Positions 60,053 to 64,000 of a DNA stretch of 64,000 bases are shown piece after piece. Location of the stretch: the NCBI RefSeq assembly GCF_000328685.1, contig NC_019974.1, positions 859,001-923,000 of the forward strand, in the 5' to 3' direction. The position numbers and the translations under genes are program-made. The number at the start of each line of letters is the position of its first letter. The first letter of the stretch is position 1. The DNA is from Natronococcus occultus SP4 (GTDB lineage Archaea; Halobacteriota; Halobacteria; Halobacteriales; Natrialbaceae). The notes under the pieces were generated by a model. That model did not search any database. It was given only the letters and a program-made list of their open reading frames with translations, and was not told where the DNA came from.

Positions 60053-60190
60053 ATGTCCGAATACGAGTTCACCTGCCCGGACTGTGGGCAACAGATCGAG
60101 GTCAATACGCCGGTTCGAGAGGCGACGCTGTCACACGGCTGTCCGGTCTGTGGCGCGTCGGTCTCGCAGGAACACTTCGCAGAACAGTGA
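60053..60190 (+). CDS. 45-residue zinc ribbon protein, first copy
   Basis: A small protein with two knuckles: FTCPDCGQ and HGCPVCGA, giving C-x2-C twice, as in haloarchaeal DUF7560-like zinc ribbons. EVNTPVREATLS lies between. It resembles the protein at 61530 (CP-x-C, IEV, VREA, GC-x2-CG). Likely a DNA- or protein-binding partner of the divergent HTH_10 regulator; that role is inference. The start at 60053 is chosen over 59996. Confidence 0.75.
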   Translation: MSEYEFTCPDCGQQIEVNTPVREATLSHGCPVCGASVSQEHFAEQ

Positions 60191-60245
60191 GACGGGCCGC
60201 GGGTCGGATTACCGACACCGAGACGCATCACCGACGGACGGTCGG

Positions 60246-60710
60246 CTACTCCTCTCGTTCGATCTCGGTCCGTCGACCGCTTAGCTCCGACGGCTCGAAC
60301 TCGTAGAGCTTGATATCGAGGTTCTCTTTCGAGTCACCCCAGATCTCGAACAGCGGTCGTCTCGCCTCGCCGTACTGTTCGATGTGGGAGGCGGTGAGCT
60401 CCGACGGATCGATCTCCTCGAGCGAACCGACCGCGACGACGCTCCGGTAGGTCTCCCCGCCGTCGGTTTCCTCGTAGACGACGAGACGAGCGTTCGGCGA
60501 CGAGGCGAGGAACCGCCGCTTCTCGCTTTCGGGCGTCGAGACGAGACGCATGTAGAAGCTGCGATGGTCCGCGTCGTAGCCGTACGAAATCGGGATCGCG
60601 TACGGGCTCTCGCTTTCCTCCTCGGCCAGCGCCAGAACACCCGTCTCGTGGCGACTGAGGAACGCGTCGATCTCGTCGGCGGTCATCTCGGTCTCCTCGG
60701 CAAGTGCCAT
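60246..60710 (-). CDS. Pyridoxamine 5'-phosphate oxidase-like flavin protein
   Basis: A 154-residue protein of the split-barrel PNPOx-like family: DEIDAFLSRHETGVLALAEE, AIPISYGYD, SPNARLVVYEE and YRSVVAVGSLEEI. It would bind FMN or F420. The true reaction is unknown and pyridoxine synthesis is unlikely. It sits between the two regulator modules. The protein at 62903 is a second, more divergent member. Confidence 0.8.
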   Translation of the reverse strand: MALAEETEMTADEIDAFLSRHETGVLALAEEESESPYAIPISYGYDADHRSFYMRLVSTPESEKRRFLASSPNARLVVYEETDGGETYRSVVAVGSLEEIDPSELTASHIEQYGEARRPLFEIWGDSKENLDIKLYEFEPSELSGRRTEIEREE

Positions 60711-60764
60711 TGTCGTATCTCGTGGCTTCCGGACACTAAACTACTTCCGTTCTTGCGACTGCAC

Positions 60765-61412
60765 CTACGCGTCGGCCTCGAGGACGTCCCCAAGGAGTTT
60801 TCGCTGTGCCGCGCCGAGGTGTTCGGTAAACGTCGACTGGGAGATGCCGAGCGTTTCGGCGATCTCCGTGGCGTTCGCTCGTTTCGGCCGCTCGAAGTAG
60901 CCCATCTCGTAGGCGGTCTCGAGGACCTCGTACTGGCGGTCCGTGAGCTTCCCACGGTTGACGAACACGCGCTCCTCTGGGGCCCCCGACAGCGGCGGCT
61001 GGAGGAGACTCCGAACGTCGACGCCGGGAAACCGCTCGCGGAACTCGTCCATGATCGCCTGGAGCTGGTCGAACCCGTCGGCGTGAAAGACGAGCGTTAC
61101 GTCCCCGTCGGTCGCTCGGTAGCGGTGGACTGGGCAGTCGTACGCACCCAGACACTCGCAGGGACAGTGACTGTCCTCGCCGTGGGAACACCGATAGAGG
61201 TTGGTCGTCCCGTACGAGAAGACGGGACCGGTGACCGCGTCGTCGAACTCGACGTCGACGTCCGCCAGAAACTCTGTCGTCGATCCCTTCGTTCCGCAGG
61301 CGACGCTCGTCGAAACCTGATCGATCGTCGTCCCGGTTTCCCGTGAAAACCGCGCGATCGGGCAGGCTTCGGGGGAGTCGATCGTGACGGTGGCGCGAAT
61401 TCCCGACGACAT
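60765..61412 (-). CDS. HTH_10 regulator, second copy, with cysteine cluster
   Basis: A 215-residue paralogue of the regulator at 59188. The HTH_10 is TDRQYEVLETAYEMGYFERP, then LGISQSTFTEHLGAAQRKLLG. The sensor part has EACPIARFS and a dense cluster RCSHGEDSHCPCECLGAYDC (five Cys and a His). That could bind a metal or Fe-S cluster, so a redox or metal sensor is plausible. Divergent from the zinc ribbon at 61530 (117 bp). Confidence 0.84.
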   Translation of the reverse strand: MSSGIRATVTIDSPEACPIARFSRETGTTIDQVSTSVACGTKGSTTEFLADVDVEFDDAVTGPVFSYGTTNLYRCSHGEDSHCPCECLGAYDCPVHRYRATDGDVTLVFHADGFDQLQAIMDEFRERFPGVDVRSLLQPPLSGAPEERVFVNRGKLTDRQYEVLETAYEMGYFERPKRANATEIAETLGISQSTFTEHLGAAQRKLLGDVLEADA

Positions 61413-61529
61413 AGATACTACAGACAGCTTCGAGCTACGGTATATTTAAAGTGGGTAGCCGAGTGCCGATATTCCCAGGCCCTCGGAACGAGAGTCGGTA
61501 CCTTATGGGACGTCGTCGTAGTATGCAGT

Positions 61530-61727
61530 ATGAGTCCCCCCGAAACCGTGTGCTTCGTCTGTCCGGCCTGCACCCGGTCGATCGAGGTCACCGAATCCGT
61601 GCGTGAGGCGTTGATCGAGAGCGGGTGTGTCATCTGTGGCACGGACGTGGACGACGATGCGTTCGACCAGGAGTCGGCGACGTCTCGAGAGGACGGCGTG
61701 GCGAACGCCGAACACAAGCGTGCGTGA
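61530..61727 (+). CDS. 65-residue zinc ribbon protein, second copy
   Basis: Two C-x2-C knuckles, CPAC and CVIC, with RSIEVTESVREAL between, matching the protein at 60053, plus an extra Cys near the start (VCFVCPAC) and a longer acidic tail. It is divergent from the HTH_10 regulator at 60765, the same arrangement as the first copy. Its role beside the regulator is inferred. Confidence 0.75.
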   Translation: MSPPETVCFVCPACTRSIEVTESVREALIESGCVICGTDVDDDAFDQESATSREDGVANAEHKRA

Positions 61728-61744
61728 CCATCCATAGCACGGGG

Positions 61745-61752
61745 TTATAAAG
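61745..61752 (+). promoter_or_regulatory. TATA box of the regulator at 61807
   Basis: TTATAAAG is a strong archaeal TATA match, centred 58 nt before the ATG at 61807, predicting a leader of about 30 nt. Confidence 0.5.
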
Positions 61753-61806
61753 GGGCCCTGATATCGGTGGTCCACACTGGTGGCCCTCCAGTGCCCACGG
61801 TGTAGT

Positions 61807-62178
61807 ATGAGCCAATCGCTGACGGGAACGCCACGAACGTACAGGACGGAGACACTCGCAGACGAGCCGCGGATCGTCTCCGAGGAAGACGACGTCAGGT
61901 CGATTCTCACCGCACTCAACGACGCCGACTGCCGAACGATTCTCGAGGAACTCGGCGACAGCGACGCCTACCTCTCGGCTTCGGAGCTCTCCGATCGCTG
62001 TGACGTTCCGCTCTCGACGACCTACCGCAAGCTCGAGCTGCTCGAGGACGCCGACCTGCTCGAGGAGAAGCTCCGGATCCGTCAGTCGGGCCGCCACGCA
62101 AGCGAGTACGATCAGCGCGTCGACGGCATCCGGATCTCCGTTGACGGCGAGGACGGGGTCGCGCTGGAGCTCTCGTAG
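61807..62178 (+). CDS. Winged-helix regulator (ArsR-like)
   Basis: A 123-residue protein: DDVRSILTALNDADCRTIL, then YLSASELSDRCDVPLSTTY with RKLELLEDADLLEEKLR, and an acidic C-terminal wing. Typical of helix-turn-helix regulators next to haloarchaeal DUF420 genes. It precedes the DUF420 membrane gene by 50 bp, same strand. The target is unknown. Confidence 0.8.
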   Translation: MSQSLTGTPRTYRTETLADEPRIVSEEDDVRSILTALNDADCRTILEELGDSDAYLSASELSDRCDVPLSTTYRKLELLEDADLLEEKLRIRQSGRHASEYDQRVDGIRISVDGEDGVALELS

Positions 62179-62228
62179 CGGCCGTCGAAACGGCAAGACA
62201 GATAGGCGGGTGCTCCTAACCTCGAACG

Positions 62229-62828
62229 ATGGCAACCGCCGACGCGAGAGAACGACTCCGAGAGCGGCCGATCGGCGTAACGATCCTGTTGACGGTCGTC
62301 GGCTACGGACTCGTCATCGGAACCTTCATCGCGGACATTCCGATCTACCCCGATCTGACGAACGCACAGGTCAACCTGTTCACCCACGCGATCGCGGTGA
62401 TCAACTCCGTGACGACCGTACTGATCGTCGCCGGCTGGTACTGGATCCGTGCGGGCGAGATCGACAAACACCGCGCGGCGATGACGGGCGCGTTCGCGAC
62501 GATCATCCTGTTTCTGGTCGTCTACCTGATTCGGGTCGGCGGGGGCGGGACGAAGGAGTTCGTCGGCCCCTCCCCGGAGTACGAGCTCTACCTCGCGATG
62601 CTGGCGATCCACATCGTGCTCTCGATCGTCGCGGTGCCGGTCGTGTTGTACGCGCTGATCCTGGGCCTTACCCACACCCCGTCCGAACTTCGGGAGACTG
62701 CTCATGCACGCGTCGGCCGCATCGCCGCTGGAAGCTGGGTCCTGAGTCTCGTGCTGGGCGTCGTCACCTACCTCATGCTCAACCACATCTACGGCTACGA
62801 GTTCGCGATGCTCGTTCCGATTCTCTGA
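62229..62828 (+). CDS. DUF420 family membrane protein
   Basis: A 199-residue protein with about five membrane helices: VTILLTVVGYGLVIGTFIAD, INSVTTVLIVAGWYWIRAG, AFATIILFLVVYLIRVGGGG, LAMLAIHIVLSIVAVPVVLY and IAAGSWVLSLVLGVVTYLML. DUF420 proteins such as CtaM are linked to haem-copper oxidase assembly, but no oxidase gene lies here. It follows a winged-helix gene. Confidence 0.82.
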   Translation: MATADARERLRERPIGVTILLTVVGYGLVIGTFIADIPIYPDLTNAQVNLFTHAIAVINSVTTVLIVAGWYWIRAGEIDKHRAAMTGAFATIILFLVVYLIRVGGGGTKEFVGPSPEYELYLAMLAIHIVLSIVAVPVVLYALILGLTHTPSELRETAHARVGRIAAGSWVLSLVLGVVTYLMLNHIYGYEFAMLVPIL

Positions 62829-62902
62829 GGGCGTCCGCCCCGTGGCCGCGGGCTCGTACCGTCGGGGCGTAGCTTGGTATTCCCGGCGACCGTACGCTCG
62901 GT

Positions 62903-63436
62903 ATGAAGCTCCGAGGCTCGCGCTCCCGCGAGGACGTCGCGGCGTTTCTCGACGACCGATCGATTCCGATCAGACTCGGCTGTCGAACCCCCGCGGACCA
63001 CCCATGGATGGTATCGTTGTGGTATCGCCGACGAACCGTCGAGACGGGACCGACGGGCGACGGCAGCGGTGACGAGGGCGACGGCAGAAGCGCCGAAGAC
63101 GACGAAGGGAACGGAGCTGCCGACGAACACGACGGCTGGGTCCTCGAGTGTGCGACCTCGGCCGAGGCTAACGTCGTCGACTACCTCCAGGAGACCCCCG
63201 CAATCTCGTTCGAGGTCTCGACGAACCGTCCGCCGTACGCGGGGGTTCGCGGCCGGGGCGAGGCGTCGATCGAGCCCGATCCCGAGAAGGCGGTGCTGCG
63301 GGACCTCCTCGAGCGCTACCTCGGCGGCACCGACTCGGAGCTCGCACGGACGCTACTGCGCGAGGATCGCGAGGAGGTGACGATCACGATCGAACCCGCT
63401 GTCGTCTACGGCTGGGACTTTTCCGATCGGATGTAG
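62903..63436 (+). CDS. Divergent pyridoxamine 5'-phosphate oxidase-like protein
   Basis: A 177-residue split-barrel type protein: EDVAAFLDDRSIPIRLGC, PWMVSLWYRRR, then an acidic low-complexity insert (about 50-75), NVVDYLQETPAISFEVST, and VTITIEPAVVYGWDFSDR at the end. It would bind flavin or F420; the reaction is unknown. The acidic insert is unusual for the family. Weak similarity to the protein at 60246 supports the fold call. Confidence 0.65.
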   Translation: MKLRGSRSREDVAAFLDDRSIPIRLGCRTPADHPWMVSLWYRRRTVETGPTGDGSGDEGDGRSAEDDEGNGAADEHDGWVLECATSAEANVVDYLQETPAISFEVSTNRPPYAGVRGRGEASIEPDPEKAVLRDLLERYLGGTDSELARTLLREDREEVTITIEPAVVYGWDFSDRM

Positions 63437-63479
63437 ACGCCAGCCCGGCGGGGATTCATCCTCGCCGTCCGCGACCCGC

Positions 63480-64000
63480 TCAGCGCTCGGCCGCACGCTC
63501 GTACCGGATCGGCAGCGATTCGACGCCGTAGACCAGCGAACTGCGAACCGGCTGCAGATCGGTGTCGACCGTCTCGATCGTCGCGGTTCGGGCACAGAGC
63601 TCCTCGAAGGCGACCCGCGCCTCGAGGCGAGCCAGCGACGCGCCCAGACAGTAGTGGGTCCCGTGGCCGAACGCGAGGTGCTGGTTGGGCGATCGGTCGG
63701 GAACGAACGCGTCCGCGTCCTCGAACTGCCGTTCGTCCCGGTTCGCGGAGCCGAGCCAGACGACGAGCCGATCCCCCGCTTCGATCTCTGCGTCCCGGAG
63801 CGTCACGTCCTCGGTCGCGACGCGGGACATCGCCTGAACCGGGGCCCGGTAGCGCAGCGCCTCCTCGATCGCTCGACCGATCGCGTCCGGCTCCGCGCGG
63901 AGATCGTCGAACAGCTCGTGGGCGTCGAAACAGCGGACGGCGTTCGCGATGAGGTTCGTCGTCGTGATGTTGCCGGCGATGAGCAACAGCATACAGGTTC
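63480..64000 (-). CDS. Cytochrome P450 (C-terminal part, cut by window edge)
   Basis: About 173 residues of a haem monooxygenase. The I-helix oxygen groove is LLLIAGNITTTN (variant of A/G-G-x-D/E-T-T, with Asn in place of the acid), EALR is the ExxR motif, and HLAFGHGTHYCLGASLAR is the haem-binding loop with the Cys ligand. The N-terminal half is beyond the right edge. The substrate and redox partner are unknown; the ferredoxin at 46340 is a candidate partner in principle. Confidence 0.9.
   Translation of the reverse strand, partial: TCMLLLIAGNITTTNLIANAVRCFDAHELFDDLRAEPDAIGRAIEEALRYRAPVQAMSRVATEDVTLRDAEIEAGDRLVVWLGSANRDERQFEDADAFVPDRSPNQHLAFGHGTHYCLGASLARLEARVAFEELCARTATIETVDTDLQPVRSSLVYGVESLPIRYERAAER

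Overview
The window is a haloarchaeal (class Halobacteria) chromosome segment. GC is high, almost every protein is strongly acidic, many starts look leaderless (a TATA box 26-30 nt before the ATG), and the families are characteristic of the class: bacterioopsin-activator type (HTH_10) regulators, archaeosine synthesis genes, an Orc1/Cdc6 initiator, short acidic lipoproteins and small zinc ribbons. I cannot place the genus with confidence.

Layout. 0-6 kb: the start of a 2-oxoacid dehydrogenase operon (E1 alpha, and E1 beta running off the left edge), two small regulators, tyrA overlapping an Rsm22-like methyltransferase, and surE. 6-11.4 kb: a winged-helix protein, an aldehyde ferredoxin oxidoreductase family enzyme, then two exported proteins, one an extreme Asp/Lys repeat protein and the other a Tat-exported CHRD-domain protein. 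11.7-18.3 kb: three overlapping genes that look like an AddAB/RecBCD-type end-processing complex (helicase-dead UvrD-like protein, Cas4-like Fe-S protein with a damaged nuclease motif, and a full UvrD helicase-nuclease fusion). 18.3-32.7 kb: aroC, aroA, a phosphodiesterase, a GNAT acetyltransferase, a decayed SDR fragment, a NodU/CmcH-type carbamoyltransferase, an M24 peptidase, a renalase-like flavoprotein and the archaeosine operon queD-queE-queC.

32.8-34.7 kb is probably a replication origin. Nine head-to-tail 42-bp repeats and an AT-rich segment with an inverted copy of the repeat core lie directly before an orc1/cdc6 gene, and similar sites occur inside that gene. 34.8-46.7 kb: a CinA-type protein, an ATP-NAD kinase-like protein, a PhoU-type regulator, a 1231-residue PAS/GAF/HTH_10 regulator, a BASS-family transporter with no canonical start codon, a nitrilase, a methyltransferase and a [2Fe-2S] ferredoxin. 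46.8-54.8 kb: a frameshifted aldehyde dehydrogenase, a creatinase-like M24 protein divergent from an SSS symporter, a RIO-like kinase and a membrane protein. 54.9-64 kb: an acyl-CoA dehydrogenase, glutamate dehydrogenase, a CitE-like lyase, a duplicated pair of divergent modules (HTH_10 regulator plus zinc ribbon), a DUF420 membrane protein and a cytochrome P450 cut by the right edge.

Working together: tyrA, aroC and aroA are three separated steps of aromatic amino acid synthesis. queD, queE and queC make preQ0 for archaeosine in tRNA. The 11.7-18.3 kb trio probably resects DNA ends. The repeats and orc gene form one replicator. Five HTH_10-type regulators lie in this window.
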